DNA of 35,286 nt from Oscillospiraceae bacterium (GCA_015066365.1 SVON01000021.1:1-35286); one strand, 5' to 3'; positions 7,357 through 16,623 are shown, counted from the stretch's first letter. The notes: generated from the sequence alone by a model not told the origin. Numbers and translations: made by a program.

Positions 7357-7951
7357 ACAGGGCGCTGCCGATGACGGCAATATCCGCACCGGCCTGGGCG
7401 GCGGTGACGGCGGTGTCGGCGTTGATACCACCGTCCACCTGGATGGAGACGGACAGTCCGAGCCGGTCGATCTCCTGACGCAGAGCGGTGACCTTGGGCA
7501 TCATATCCGCCATAAAGGATTGTCCGCCGAAGCCGGGCTCCACCGTCATCACCAGCACCATATCCACCATCGTGAGATAGGGAAAGGCGGCCTCGGCGGG
7601 GGTGGCGGGCTTAAGGGTAATGGCGGCCTGCTTGCCGGCATCCCGGATTTCCTTGAGGGTGGCGGCGATGTCGTCGGCACACTCCAGGTGGATGTTGATC
7701 AGGTCGGAACCTGCCTTGACAAAGGCAGGCACCAGCCGCCGGGGGTGCTGCATCATCAGATGCACGTCGAAAAACAGATCGGTGCAGGGGCGCAGGGCGG
7801 CAATCACCGGAGGGCCGAAGCTGAGATTCGGCACAAACACGCCGTCCATCACGTCCAGATGCACCATATCGGCTCCGCTCTGCTCCACAAAGCGGAGTTC
7901 GTCGGCGCCGTGAGCAAAATCACAGGTGAGAATCGACGGAGATACTTTCAT
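7307..7951 (-). CDS. rpe: Ribulose-phosphate 3-epimerase
   Basis: This cytoplasmic TIM-barrel enzyme interconverts ribulose 5-phosphate and xylulose 5-phosphate in the pentose phosphate pathway. The 214 residues are the usual size. Signatures in order are SILTCDF near the N-terminus, VHLDVMDGVFVPNLSFGPPV (metal ligands His and Asp), VHLMMQHP, MTVEPGFGGQSFM and VDGGIN (catalytic Asp), then GSALF at the phosphate site. ATG 7951 has GAAAGGGG upstream. It has its own promoter inside the end of ribF and is last in its transcript. It has no visible terminator before the convergent mecA-like gene. Confidence 0.97.
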   Translation of the reverse strand: MKVSPSILTCDFAHGADELRFVEQSGADMVHLDVMDGVFVPNLSFGPPVIAALRPCTDLFFDVHLMMQHPRRLVPAFVKAGSDLINIHLECADDIAATLKEIRDAGKQAAITLKPATPAEAAFPYLTMVDMVLVMTVEPGFGGQSFMADMMPKVTALRQEIDRLGLSVSIQVDGGINADTAVTAAQAGADIAVIGSALFNAQEPKALVDGVHTL

Positions 7952-7989
7952 TAGGTTCGACCCCTTTCAACTTCGTTTTATACAACGTC

Positions 7990-8018
7990 ATTTTACCTTA
8001 TTTTTCGCCAGAAATCAA
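7990..8018 (-). promoter_or_regulatory. Promoter of rpe
   Basis: Read on the minus strand, TTGATT (8018-8013) and TAAAAT (7995-7990) are 17 bases apart. The -35 overlaps the stop codon of ribF, so rpe can be transcribed independently of the upstream operon. Confidence 0.6.
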
Positions 8019-9640
8019 GAGTAGTCCTTTTCCAACAGGTCCAGCACCTGCCGGATCTCCCGGATGACCGGCAGGCCTTCCGGCAGCGGGAACCGATGGA
8101 TGGGATGGTCCGGTTCCCGGTCGGCCTGTTTGAGCACCGCTTTGAACCCGGCCTTGCGGGCCCCTTCCACGTCGTTTTGGGGATGGTCCCCCACGTATAG
8201 GCAGGCGGCGGGGGAAACGCCCAAGCGTGCCGCGGCCATATGGAACAACGCCGGGTCGGGCTTCTGGACCCCCTCTTCGCCGGCCAGCACCATCAGGTCC
8301 ACGTAGGGGCGCAGACCGCTGTGATCCATCTTACAGGTCTGGGGCAGGGGACGGCCGTTGGTGATGATACCGGTCAGATACCCCCGTCGCCGCAGGGCGG
8401 TCAGGGTCGGGAGCACGTCGGGATGGAGTACTCCGCCGGCGGCAAAATCGTGGTAGAACCGCCACAGCGCCCGTTCCGGGTCGGCAGGAACCTCCGCCGG
8501 CCATCGGGACAAAAAGTGGCGAATCATCGTTTCGTAATAAATGATCTGCCCGTATTCTCCCCGCTGATAGCGGAACATCTCCTCCTGCCGGAGGGAACGC
8601 TCTGCCTCGGACAGAGAGGGGTAATAGTGAGTCAGAAAGCCGGACAAGCCTTGCCGGAATGCGGCATCCCGGTTGTCCAGCGTGTCGTCAAAGTCAAAGA
8701 ACACCGCCCGGATGGTTTGGTCAGACGGCGGGGCAAATAGCCCTTCGGTTGCCGCCACATCCAACCCGATCTGCGCTTTTAACGCCTCCAGAGAGGGGAA
8801 CACCTGCTCCTCGCGCAGGTAACGCAGGGGATAGACGGTGGGGGTGGTGCCGTACAGGTCACCGGTATAGTTGAGTAGATAGGTCTCCGCCAGGGGCTGA
8901 TTCGCCCCCACGGTGGGACGCACCCCGATGTTGGTGACGGCGGGGTATACGGCGGTGCCCACCTGCACGCAGGAGGCATAGACGCCGAACTTGGGTTGGC
9001 AGAGGTAGGGGGGGAGCACCTGGTTGATGGTGGGTAGCCCCAACCGGCGCCCCAACTGTTGCCCCTCGGTCACCGTCACCTGTAAGCCGTAGGGACGCCC
9101 CAGCAGACGGCGGGCCAGCACCATATCGCCGGCGGCGATGGCGGCGCGGATGGCGGTGGAGTTTATCGGCAGTCCGTCCACATCCACCTCCGGCACCACG
9201 GTAACGGCGATGTCATAGGCGGCGCACAGCCGGGTCAGCAGGGTGGCATCGCCGGACCCTCCGGCACCAAACCGATAGTTGAAGCCGCAGGTGACCTTGA
9301 CCGCGCCCAGCTGGCGGTGCAGAATCTCCCGCACAAAATCCTCCGGGGTCAGGTGGCGCACCGTGGCAAAATCCACCCGGATCAGCTCGTCCACCCCCAT
9401 AGCGCCCAGCAGAGCGGTTTCCTCCTCGGGGGTACACAGTTCTCCGGCACTCATCTTGGTGGTGACGGTGGCCCGATCAAAGGTATAGACACAGCGGGTC
9501 ACAGTGTCCTCAATGCCCTGCATCGCCGCTAAGATCACCTGACGGTGACCGGGATGCAGACCGTCAAACAGCCCTAACGCCACCGAACGGGGACAAGCAG
9601 GGATATTCAGTTGTTGTCCGTTGGTAACGTAGGTATGCAT
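8015..9640 (-). CDS. ribF: Riboflavin kinase/FAD synthetase fused to a HAD phosphatase
   Basis: Residues 1-300 are RibF, which phosphorylates riboflavin to FMN and adenylylates FMN to FAD. The nucleotidyltransferase motif GLFDGLHPGH is at 23-32 and INSTAIR at 159-165. The kinase motif GRPYGLQVTVTEGQQLGRRLGLPTIN spans 181-206 and TNIGVRPTV lies near 236-244. Residues about 305-535 form a second domain, a HAD-IA phosphatase with all four motifs: D316-F-D318-D-T, T427-N-G, K460-P-D and G484-D485 with N489-D490. It resembles YigB/YjjG-type nucleotidases. Ordinary RibF is about 310 residues, so this is a true in-frame fusion. The HAD half may hydrolyse FMN or supply the unassigned riboflavin-precursor phosphatase (inference). 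It is the last gene of the rimP-nusA-infB operon, 12 bases after truB. Confidence 0.92.
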   Translation of the reverse strand: MHTYVTNGQQLNIPACPRSVALGLFDGLHPGHRQVILAAMQGIEDTVTRCVYTFDRATVTTKMSAGELCTPEEETALLGAMGVDELIRVDFATVRHLTPEDFVREILHRQLGAVKVTCGFNYRFGAGGSGDATLLTRLCAAYDIAVTVVPEVDVDGLPINSTAIRAAIAAGDMVLARRLLGRPYGLQVTVTEGQQLGRRLGLPTINQVLPPYLCQPKFGVYASCVQVGTAVYPAVTNIGVRPTVGANQPLAETYLLNYTGDLYGTTPTVYPLRYLREEQVFPSLEALKAQIGLDVAATEGLFAPPSDQTIRAVFFDFDDTLDNRDAAFRQGLSGFLTHYYPSLSEAERSLRQEEMFRYQRGEYGQIIYYETMIRHFLSRWPAEVPADPERALWRFYHDFAAGGVLHPDVLPTLTALRRRGYLTGIITNGRPLPQTCKMDHSGLRPYVDLMVLAGEEGVQKPDPALFHMAAARLGVSPAACLYVGDHPQNDVEGARKAGFKAVLKQADREPDHPIHRFPLPEGLPVIREIRQVLDLLEKDYS

Positions 9641-9652
9641 AGTAACTTCCTC

Positions 9653-10537
9653 TTACAGAGATAATAAACAATCCATTTTCAGTTGCCCGTTCTCCGGTAT
9701 GCCCAGAGCGAGGCACACACCCTCCGGGTCGTACACCCGCACCGGGCCGGTGACCGTCTCTTTCAGCCGTACCAGGTCCAGAGAGCCGCCGTTGCGGAAC
9801 CGATGGGCTTGGGGGGCAGAAACGGTCAGGGTGGGATAGGCCGCCAGAGCGGTCTCAATGGGTAAGATGCGTTCTTGGAGCGTGCCCTCTTCCGCCAGCT
9901 TTTTGGCCTCGTCCAGGGTGATGCAGTCTGCCAAGGGGTAGCCGGCGGCCTCGGTGCGGCGCAGAGCGGTCATCACCGCCCCGCACCCCAGTACCCGCCC
10001 CAGGTCGTCGCAGAGGGTGCGGATGTAGGTGCCCTTGGAGCAGGCACAGTGGAGGGTGAGAAGCCCCTCCTGTTGGTGGTAGTCCAGCAGTTCCAGTGCA
10101 TAAATGGTGACCGGTCGCGCTTCCCGCTCCACCTCAATGCCCTGTCGGGCCAGGTCGTATAGCCGGACACCGTCCTTTTTGAGGGCGGAGGTCATAGGCG
10201 GCACCTGCAAAATCTCTCCCCGGAATTGGGGGAGTACCGCCTCAATTTCGGCCAGGGTGGGGGCGGGCTTACCGGTTTCCTGCACCTGCCCCCATACATC
10301 CAGTGTGTCGCTGACGGCGCCAAACCGCAGGGTGGCGGTATAACTCTTGTCGTGAACCGGCAGACGGTCCAGGGTTTTGGTGGCCCGTCCGATCAGCAGG
10401 GGCAGCACGCCGGTGGCGTTGGGATCCAGCGTGCCGGCGTGACCGATCTTTTTGACCCCCAGCAGGCGGCGTACCACCGCCACGCACAAAAAGGAGGTCA
10501 TCCCCTCCGGTTTATCAATGCATAAAATGCCGTCCAA
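9653..10537 (-). CDS. truB: tRNA pseudouridine(55) synthase
   Basis: TruB makes pseudouridine 55 in the T-loop of tRNAs. The 294-residue protein begins LDGILCIDKPEGMTS and carries KIGHAGTLDPNATGVLPLLIGRATK with the catalytic Asp in GTLDP. The PUA-like C-terminal part is present. The frame is open to 10621, but the conserved N-terminus starts at a TTG (10537) placed seven bases after AGGAGG (10545-10550), so TTG is the start. A hairpin lies between it and nrnA. Confidence 0.95.
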   Translation of the reverse strand: MDGILCIDKPEGMTSFLCVAVVRRLLGVKKIGHAGTLDPNATGVLPLLIGRATKTLDRLPVHDKSYTATLRFGAVSDTLDVWGQVQETGKPAPTLAEIEAVLPQFRGEILQVPPMTSALKKDGVRLYDLARQGIEVEREARPVTIYALELLDYHQQEGLLTLHCACSKGTYIRTLCDDLGRVLGCGAVMTALRRTEAAGYPLADCITLDEAKKLAEEGTLQERILPIETALAAYPTLTVSAPQAHRFRNGGSLDLVRLKETVTGPVRVYDPEGVCLALGIPENGQLKMDCLLSL

Positions 10538-10593
10538 GGTAAAGCCTCCTTTCGGCAAAATCCGCCCTCTTATAGGGGTTCCATAAACCACAA

Positions 10594-10622
10594 TATGCGG
10601 ACAGGGCATCCCTGTCCGCATA
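10594..10622 (-). other. Strong hairpin between nrnA and truB
   Basis: TATGCGGACAGGG-CAT-CCCTGTCCGCATA is a perfect 13-bp inverted repeat with a 3-base loop, starting a few bases after the nrnA stop. No T-run follows on the minus strand, so it is more likely an mRNA-processing or 3'-end-protecting structure, or a weak attenuator, than a full terminator. Confidence 0.6.
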
Positions 10623-10625
10623 ATT

Positions 10626-11597
10626 TTAGCCTGTAATCAGTCGGGGGAGAGCCTCTTCCGCCGCTTTCAGCACGGCGGCTTTGGCCTCTTCCAGCGTGCC
10701 GTCTACGGCGCAGCCGGCGGCGCGGTTGTGACCGCCACCGCCCAGCAGGACGCAGATCGCCGACGCATCGGCGTGGGTGCCGGTGCGGACACTGATCTTA
10801 TAATTGCCATCGGCTTTTTGGCGCAGGGTGATGCCCACCCACACGCCCTCGATCTGACGGGGGATGGGGGGCAGCCCCTCCATATCGTTCTCCTTGGCAC
10901 CGCTTTTTGCCACCATCTCGTTGGTGATGGTCATCATCGCCACGCGACCGTCGTGATGGAACTCCATCCCGTCCAGAGCCAGGCGCTCCAGCTCGATACG
11001 GGCCCGGGATTTCATATCAAAATTCACCCGGTTGATCATCTCATAGGGTACCCCCACGTCCATACAGTCCGCCGCCATACGGTGGGCTTCTGCATCGGCG
11101 TTGGAATACTTAAAGCAACCGGAATCGGTGGCGATGCCGGTATAGATGCAGGTGGCGATGGCAGGGGTAAGCACCACCCCCATCAGGCGGATGATGCGTA
11201 AGATCACCATCGCCGCCGCGGCGCAGGAAGCGTCCACACAGGAGTGGGTGGCATAACCGACGTTGGTGCTGTGGTGGTCGATGCACAGGTCTACCCGGTG
11301 ACCGTATTCGGCCTGCAGAGCCGGACCCAACAGCTTGGGGTCGGCCACGTCCAGGGCGCAGATATACTCCGGCTCAAAGTCCGGCATCGGAACCTCAGCG
11401 GTCATATAATCGTATTTTTCCGGAATGGGGTCACCGCACAGCACCCGTACCCGCTTACCCATACTCCGCAGGGCCAGACATAGGGCAAAGTTACTGCCCA
11501 GGGTGTCGCCGTCAGGGTATTGATGGGCCAACAGCAGGATGTTGTCCGCTTTTTTCAGCAGGTCGGCGGCCTGCCTGTCGCTAATGTATTGGGTCAT
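10626..11597 (-). CDS. nrnA: DHH-family oligoribonuclease/pAp phosphatase NrnA
   Basis: A 323-residue cytoplasmic DHH/DHHA1 phosphoesterase that degrades very short RNAs and 3'-phosphoadenosine 5'-phosphate. Metal-binding motifs are HQYPDGD at 25-31, ALDVAD near 81-86 and DHHST at 107-111. The DHHA1 domain ends with GGGGHNRAAG. The start ATG overlaps the rbfA stop by one base (TAATG), so translation is coupled. It sits in the usual Firmicutes position between rbfA and truB. Confidence 0.95.
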   Translation of the reverse strand: MTQYISDRQAADLLKKADNILLLAHQYPDGDTLGSNFALCLALRSMGKRVRVLCGDPIPEKYDYMTAEVPMPDFEPEYICALDVADPKLLGPALQAEYGHRVDLCIDHHSTNVGYATHSCVDASCAAAAMVILRIIRLMGVVLTPAIATCIYTGIATDSGCFKYSNADAEAHRMAADCMDVGVPYEMINRVNFDMKSRARIELERLALDGMEFHHDGRVAMMTITNEMVAKSGAKENDMEGLPPIPRQIEGVWVGITLRQKADGNYKISVRTGTHADASAICVLLGGGGHNRAAGCAVDGTLEEAKAAVLKAAEEALPRLITG

Positions 11598-11953
11598 TAG
11601 GCGTTCTCCTCTTTTTTGATCCGGTTGATGGTGGCGGCAATGCCGGCACTGTATTCGATGGAATCGTCTGCCACAAACCGCAGTTCGGGGGTGTGGCGCA
11701 GGGACAGGGCATAGCCCAGCTCCCGCCGCATATAACCGGCGGCGGATTTGAGTCCCTTGACCGCCTCTTTGGCGGCCTCGATGCCGTTCATCGAGCTGAT
11801 ATAGACGGTGGCGTAGGACAGGTCGCGGGTCACGTCCACCCGCACGATGCTGAGCAGCGTGCCGGATACCCGGGGATCCTTGACGGTGCGCAGGATGGCG
11901 GTCAGCTCCCGCATAATATCCTCGCTTACACGGTCCATACGATAGTTGGGCAT
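11597..11953 (-). CDS. rbfA: 30S ribosome-binding factor A
   Basis: RbfA assists 16S rRNA 5'-end maturation of the small subunit. The 118-residue KH-like protein starts MPNYRMDRVSEDIMRELTAIL and includes VKDPRV, SIVRVDVTRDLSYATVYIS and LRHTPELRFVADDSIEY, all typical. The open frame extends to 12001, but GGAGGG upstream of ATG 11953 and family length fix the start. It overlaps nrnA by one base and lies 88 bases after infB, with a palindromic repeat in the gap. Confidence 0.95.
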   Translation of the reverse strand: MPNYRMDRVSEDIMRELTAILRTVKDPRVSGTLLSIVRVDVTRDLSYATVYISSMNGIEAAKEAVKGLKSAAGYMRRELGYALSLRHTPELRFVADDSIEYSAGIAATINRIKKEENA

Positions 11954-11985
11954 AGAATGTCCCTCCTTTGTTGAGTTAGGAGTTA

Positions 11986-12024
11986 GGTGTTGTAGGGACA
12001 ACCAACCGTCGTCTCTACAACACC
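11986..12024. repeat. Palindromic repeat between infB and rbfA
   Basis: GGTGTTGTAGGGAC and GTCTCTACAACACC form a 14-bp stem (one G-T pair) that continues for 2 bp after one mismatch, with a five-base apex. There is no U-run on either strand. The core GTAGGGACAACC resembles dispersed short palindromes of clostridial genomes, so it may be a REP-like element; only this copy is in the window. Confidence 0.5.
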
Positions 12025-12041
12025 GTAAAGGGAAAGTTCAA

Positions 12042-14393
12042 TCAGTCACGATACTCTTCGATGATATAGGTCTCGTAGATGTCGCCCTCTTGGATGTCGG
12101 TGAACTTCTCCAGACCGATACCGCACTCGTAGCCCTGGGCCACTTCCTTCTGGTCGTCCTTGAAGCGCTTCAGGGAGATCATCTTATCGTCGCCGATGAT
12201 GATGCCGTCACGCACGATACGTAAAAGGTCGTTGCGGTACACCTTGCCGTCCAGGATATAGCAACCGGCTACCAGACCGACACCGGTGATGCGGTAGACC
12301 TGACGAACCTCGGCACGGCCGTGCAGAACCTCGCGGGTCTTGGGGGCCAGCATACCCTTCATAGCGGTCTCCACCTGCTCGATGGCGTCGTAGATGATGC
12401 GGTACATACGCATATCTACGCCGGCGTTGTCGGCGGCCACCTGAGCCAGGGGATCGGGACGGACGTTAAAGCCGACAATGATGGCGTTGGAAGCGTCGGC
12501 CAGCATTACGTCGTTCTCGGAAACGGCACCCACGGCACCGTGGATGACACGCACCCGCACCTCTTCGTTGGACAGCTTCTCCAGAGACTGGGTGACCGCC
12601 TCCACAGAGCCCTGCACGTCGGCCTTGACGATGATCTTCAGGGTCTTCAACTCGCCCTCGTTCATCTGGTCGAACAGGTTATCCAGGGTGATCTTCTGAT
12701 ACTTGCTAAACATCTCTTCCTTGGCCTCATTTTTGCGCTGTTCCACCAGCTCACGGGCCAAACGCTCGTCGGAAACGGCGTTGAAGATGTCGCCGGACAC
12801 CGGCACCTCGGACAGACCCATGATCTCCACGGGCACAGAGGGACCGGCCTGGTTCAGCTTTTTGCCGTTTTCGTCGGTCATAGCGCGGACACGACCCACC
12901 GACATACCGGCCACGATGATGTCGCCGGCCTTCAGAGTACCGTTCTGCACCAGCACGGTGGCGATGGGGCCGCGGCCCTTGTCCAGACGGGCCTCGATGA
13001 CCGTGCCTTTGGCGGCGCGGTCGGGGTTGGCCTTCAGTTCCTTCATCTCAGCCACCAGCAGGACGTTCTCCAGCAGGTCGCTGATACCCATACCGGTGTG
13101 GGCAGACACCGGCACGCAGATGGCGTCGCCGCCCCACTCTTCCGGCACGATCTCGTGCTCGGTCAGCTGCTGCATGACACGGTCGGGGTTGGCGGTGGGC
13201 TTATCCATTTTATTGATCGCCACGATGACGGATACGCCGGCATCCTTGGCGTGGTTGATGGCCTCAATGGTCTGGGGCATAATGCCGTCGTCGGCGGCTA
13301 CCACCAGAATGGCGATATCGGTGACCTGAGCACCGCGGGCACGCATCGAGGTAAAGGCGGCGTGACCGGGGGTGTCCAGGAAGGTGATGGACTGACCGTT
13401 CACATCCACGCGATAGGCGCCGATGTGCTGGGTGATGCCGCCGGCCTCGCCGGAGGTGACGCTGGTCTTGCGGATGGCGTCCAGGATAGAGGTCTTACCG
13501 TGGTCAACGTGACCCATGACCACCACCACGGGATCGCGGGGCAGCAGGTTGTCGTCTACGTCTTCGCTATCGTCGATAATACGCTCCTCGATGGTGACAA
13601 CCACCTCTTTTTCCACCTTGGTGTGGAACTCTTCCGCCACCAGATAGGCGGTGTCGAAGTCGATCTCCTGGTTGACGGAGGCCATCACACCCATCAGCAT
13701 CAGCTTCTTGATCACCTCGGCGGAGGTGGCCTTCAGACGGGCAGCCAGTTCGCCGACGGTGATCACGTCGCCCACCTGGATGGTGGCCTGCTTTTTCTTG
13801 CGCTCCATATCGATACGCTTCAGACGCTCAGCCTCGGTCTCCTTGCGGCGGGGCTTCTTGTACTGCTGCTTAGATTTCTGATTGATCTTCTGTTTCTTGA
13901 TGCCGCCACCGTCGCCGCGCACGCGGTTGCTGGTTTGAGCCATCATATCAAACTTTTCGTCGTATTTGTTGGACGCCATCTGCTGAGGCTTACGGGTGTC
14001 CACGGTACGGCGCTCCTGAGGAGCCTGGGGCTGGGGTGCGGGCTTCTGGGCACCCTGCTGCTTTTTCTGCTGGGGCACCGGCTTGCCGGCCACGGTCTTG
14101 GGCTCTTGGGGCTGGGATTTGGCGGCGTGCTCCTCTTCGGTCATCACCACCACGGTCTCTTCCTTCTTCGGCTCTTCTTTCTTTCGCTCGTTGGCGGTGG
14201 CGAAATAGGCCTCCAGGTTATCGCTGTTGTGCTTTTGGGTGAAATATTCAAAGATCACGTCCAGCTCTTTCTCTTCCAGAGCGGTAGCACTTTTTTTGCC
14301 GGGAATATTGTGTTCAGCCAGCACGGCAATGATCTCTTTGCTCTGTACGCCGAAATCCTTGGCTACTTCGCTGACTTTGTATTTAATCATCAT
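12042..14393 (-). CDS. infB: Translation initiation factor IF-2
   Basis: IF-2 is the GTPase that brings initiator tRNA to the 30S subunit and promotes subunit joining. The 783 residues comprise an N-terminal IF2N domain ([19 protein letters not shown]), a low-complexity Lys/Gln/Pro/Glu region at about 65-200 and a second IF2N at about 205-255. The G domain has GHVDHGKT at 294-301, DTPGHAAF and NKMD, and domains II-IV end in EEYRD. AAGGAGG ten bases upstream supports ATG 14393. It is in the nusA-ylxR-ylxQ-infB order. Confidence 0.98.
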   Translation of the reverse strand: MMIKYKVSEVAKDFGVQSKEIIAVLAEHNIPGKKSATALEEKELDVIFEYFTQKHNSDNLEAYFATANERKKEEPKKEETVVVMTEEEHAAKSQPQEPKTVAGKPVPQQKKQQGAQKPAPQPQAPQERRTVDTRKPQQMASNKYDEKFDMMAQTSNRVRGDGGGIKKQKINQKSKQQYKKPRRKETEAERLKRIDMERKKKQATIQVGDVITVGELAARLKATSAEVIKKLMLMGVMASVNQEIDFDTAYLVAEEFHTKVEKEVVVTIEERIIDDSEDVDDNLLPRDPVVVVMGHVDHGKTSILDAIRKTSVTSGEAGGITQHIGAYRVDVNGQSITFLDTPGHAAFTSMRARGAQVTDIAILVVAADDGIMPQTIEAINHAKDAGVSVIVAINKMDKPTANPDRVMQQLTEHEIVPEEWGGDAICVPVSAHTGMGISDLLENVLLVAEMKELKANPDRAAKGTVIEARLDKGRGPIATVLVQNGTLKAGDIIVAGMSVGRVRAMTDENGKKLNQAGPSVPVEIMGLSEVPVSGDIFNAVSDERLARELVEQRKNEAKEEMFSKYQKITLDNLFDQMNEGELKTLKIIVKADVQGSVEAVTQSLEKLSNEEVRVRVIHGAVGAVSENDVMLADASNAIIVGFNVRPDPLAQVAADNAGVDMRMYRIIYDAIEQVETAMKGMLAPKTREVLHGRAEVRQVYRITGVGLVAGCYILDGKVYRNDLLRIVRDGIIIGDDKMISLKRFKDDQKEVAQGYECGIGLEKFTDIQEGDIYETYIIEEYRD

Positions 14394-14409
14394 AGGGCAG
14401 TTTCCTCCT

Positions 14410-14721
14410 TCAAGTAGTGGCGATGTGCTTTTGCATCGCTTTGGCGAATCCGGGGTCGTCGGTGGCGGTAACAGCGACCGGTTTTTCCAGTCCCAGGGCC
14501 GCCGCTAGTTCCTCTTTCGTCTCGTCGACCGAGAGGATGGGGCAGGTTGTATCCTTACCGGCGAAGCGCAGTTCCTTCTCCGTCTTGGGGGAGCAGTCAC
14601 AGGCCAGCAGAATCAGCTGTGCCTTTTTAGCGAGCAGGGCTGCCCGCACTGCGTCAAAGCCGATGAGGATGTGTCCGGACCGCTTGGCGATGCCCAGCAG
14701 ACCGCACAGTTTGTTATTCAC
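14410..14721 (-). CDS. ylxQ: L7Ae/L30e-family ribosome-associated protein (YlxQ)
   Basis: A 103-residue RNA-binding protein of the L7Ae/L30e/Gadd45 superfamily. It starts [23 protein letters not shown], with [19 protein letters not shown] forming the kink-turn-binding fold. The function in Firmicutes is unsettled. It lies between ylxR, which it overlaps by 8 bases, and infB, the standard position, implying coupled expression with translation factors. Confidence 0.9.
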   Translation of the reverse strand: MNNKLCGLLGIAKRSGHILIGFDAVRAALLAKKAQLILLACDCSPKTEKELRFAGKDTTCPILSVDETKEELAAALGLEKPVAVTATDDPGFAKAMQKHIATT

Positions 14722-14992
14722 CCTCCATCATCTCCTCTTCCAGTCGGTCGTAGATCTCAGCGGGGATGGCACAGGCAAAAGAACGCTCCAACCGCCGGGC
14801 CTTGCGAGCGGTGCGCAGACAGTCGATGCTCCGGCACACATAGGCGCCGCGGCCGGCCTTGCGTCCGGTCAGATCCATCGAAAGCTCGCCCTCGGGGCTG
14901 CGCACTACGCGAACCAACTCCGTCTTGGGCTTCATCTCACCACAGCCGCTGCATTTACGCAGGGGGATCTTTCGTTCTTTCGCCATATCCAT
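14714..14992 (-). CDS. ylxR: YlxR/RnpM (DUF448) RNA-binding protein
   Basis: A 92-residue basic protein with the YlxR signature: PLRKCSGCGEMKPKTELVRVVR, then LTGRKAGRGAYVCRSIDCL and a basic helix. In B. subtilis this protein (RnpM) binds and modulates RNase P RNA; that role is carried over by homology. GGAGGTG just before ATG 14992 supports this start; a second ATG two codons on is possible. Confidence 0.95.
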   Translation of the reverse strand: MDMAKERKIPLRKCSGCGEMKPKTELVRVVRSPEGELSMDLTGRKAGRGAYVCRSIDCLRTARKARRLERSFACAIPAEIYDRLEEEMMEGE

Positions 14993-15017
14993 TCACCTCC
15001 AAGAGTAATAAACTTGC

Positions 15018-16094
15018 TTATTCTTCGTCCTCGTCTTCGCCGTAGAAACCACTCTCGGGACGAATGTCGATCTTCCAGCCGGTCAGCTTGACCGCCAGAC
15101 GGGCGTTCTGGCCCTTGTTGCCGATGGCCAGGGACAGCTGCGCATCCGGCACAGTAACCTTGCAGGCCTTGGCACCCTCGGGGTCCATCTCTACGCCCAG
15201 CACCTTAGCGGGGGCCAGAGCGGCGGCAATAAAGGTGGCGGGGTCTTCGCTCCACTCGACGATGTCGATCTTCTCACCGCCCAGCTCTTCCACGATGCCC
15301 GCCACACGGACACCGCGCTGGCCGATGCAGGCGCCCACGGCGTCCACGTTCTCGTCGTGGGACAGCACCGCCATCTTGGTGCGGCTGCCGGCCTCACGGG
15401 CCACGGACTTGATCTCCACGGTGCCGTCAAAGATCTCCGGCACCTCGTTTTCAAACAGGCGGGTCACCAGACCGGGATGGGTGCGGGACACCAGAGCGCG
15501 CAGACCCTTTTCGGTCTCCTTGATGTCCACCACATACACCTTGATGTGGGCACCCTCTTTGATGATGTCGCTCTCCATCTGCTCTGCCTTGGGCAGGATG
15601 GTCTCGCCCTTGCCCACCTGGATGGTGGCGGCGCCGGAGCGAGGATCGATGCGGGTGATGACCGCGGTGACCAACTCCTGATTGCGGCGCTGGAACTCCA
15701 TCACCTGCTGGTTCTTCTCTGCCTCGCGGATACCCTGACGGATCACGTGCTTGGCAGACTGGGCGGCGATGCGGCCAAACTGCTTGGGATCCAGCTTGAT
15801 GTCAATGGTCTTACCCACGCGGGCACGCTTGTTGTACTGCTGAGCCTGCTCCAGGGTCAACTGGGTTTCGGGGTTCTCTACCTCCTCCACCACCTCTTTG
15901 CGGATGACCACAGAGAGCTCGCTGGTCTCGACGTTCATATTCACGAGGATGTTGTCGTCACCGCCGAAATCCTTTTTCACCGCCACCACGATGGCGGCGC
16001 TGATGCGGTCCAGCAGGTAGTCCACCTCGATGCCTTTCTCCTTAGCCAGGAGCTTCAGGGCTTCGTAAAATTCTGCAATGTCTTTCTTAGTCAT
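15018..16094 (-). CDS. nusA: Transcription termination/antitermination factor NusA
   Basis: NusA binds RNA polymerase and nascent RNA to tune pausing and termination. The 358-residue protein has the N-terminal polymerase-binding domain (EFYEALKLLAKEKGIEVDYLLDRI), an S1 domain (GAATIQVGKGETILPKAEQ), then KH1/KH2 (VGACIGQRGVRV, LAIGNKGQNARLAVKLTGWKIDI). It ends in an acidic tail without the extra repeats of proteobacterial NusA, as expected for Firmicutes. AAGAGGAGG precedes ATG 16094. Confidence 0.98.
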   Translation of the reverse strand: MTKKDIAEFYEALKLLAKEKGIEVDYLLDRISAAIVVAVKKDFGGDDNILVNMNVETSELSVVIRKEVVEEVENPETQLTLEQAQQYNKRARVGKTIDIKLDPKQFGRIAAQSAKHVIRQGIREAEKNQQVMEFQRRNQELVTAVITRIDPRSGAATIQVGKGETILPKAEQMESDIIKEGAHIKVYVVDIKETEKGLRALVSRTHPGLVTRLFENEVPEIFDGTVEIKSVAREAGSRTKMAVLSHDENVDAVGACIGQRGVRVAGIVEELGGEKIDIVEWSEDPATFIAAALAPAKVLGVEMDPEGAKACKVTVPDAQLSLAIGNKGQNARLAVKLTGWKIDIRPESGFYGEDEDEE

Positions 16095-16113
16095 ACGATG
16101 TTACCTCCTCTTG

Positions 16114-16623
16114 TTATTCAGAATCGGCCTCATCGGCCTCTTCCCATTGGTCGACGGCGTGTACCGCCGCCACAGCTTTTTTATCCAAGGTCAAGGTGTC
16201 GCCCTCTTCGGTCTCGATGGTGAAGCCGTCCTCCCAGCCTGTCAGCAGACCGACCACTTCTTTTTGGCCGTTCTCGTCGGGGCGGTATAGTTTCAGCGTC
16301 ACCGGATAACCCTCGTAATAGGCATAGTGCTCGTCACGGGTCAGTTCCCGATCGGCACCGGGGGAGGTGACCTCTAAGCAATAGGATTGGGGGATGGGGT
16401 CTGCCTCGTCCAGCACCGGGCTGAGCTGGCGGGATACCGCCACACAGTCGTTGATGGACACCGGGGCATCCTCCCGGTCGATAACCACCCGGAGTATGCA
16501 GGTGGCACCCTCTTTGACAAAGCGGATGTCCCACAGCATCAGCCCGAGGGCCTCGGTGATGGGCTCCGCCAACGGTGCTACCGCACCGGCAATACCGCCG
16601 GGAGCAGCGTTCTGTTTTGCCAT
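16114..16623 (-). CDS. rimP: Ribosome maturation factor RimP
   Basis: RimP is needed for 30S subunit assembly. The 169-residue protein has the two-domain family pattern: ITEALGLMLWDIRFVKEGATCILRVVIDRED, then SINDCVAVSRQLSPVLDE and YCLEVTSPGADRELTR, and a C-terminal SH3-like strand set. Two ATGs compete. The one at 16632 is a single base from GGAGG, while ATG 16623 is ten bases away, so MAKQNAAP is chosen. It is first in the operon, behind a strong promoter and a leader hairpin. Confidence 0.95.
   Translation of the reverse strand: MAKQNAAPGGIAGAVAPLAEPITEALGLMLWDIRFVKEGATCILRVVIDREDAPVSINDCVAVSRQLSPVLDEADPIPQSYCLEVTSPGADRELTRDEHYAYYEGYPVTLKLYRPDENGQKEVVGLLTGWEDGFTIETEEGDTLTLDKKAVAAVHAVDQWEEADEADSE

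Noticed and set aside
10538-10621. 28-residue upstream extension of TruB
   Set aside because: It translates the inter-gene hairpin; the conserved N-terminus begins at TTG 10537 behind AGGAGG.
12321-14417. 698-residue open frame antisense to infB, rich in His, Gly and Leu
   Set aside because: It is a shadow of the high-GC infB gene: biased composition, no family motifs, no ribosome site, and it covers a certain gene.
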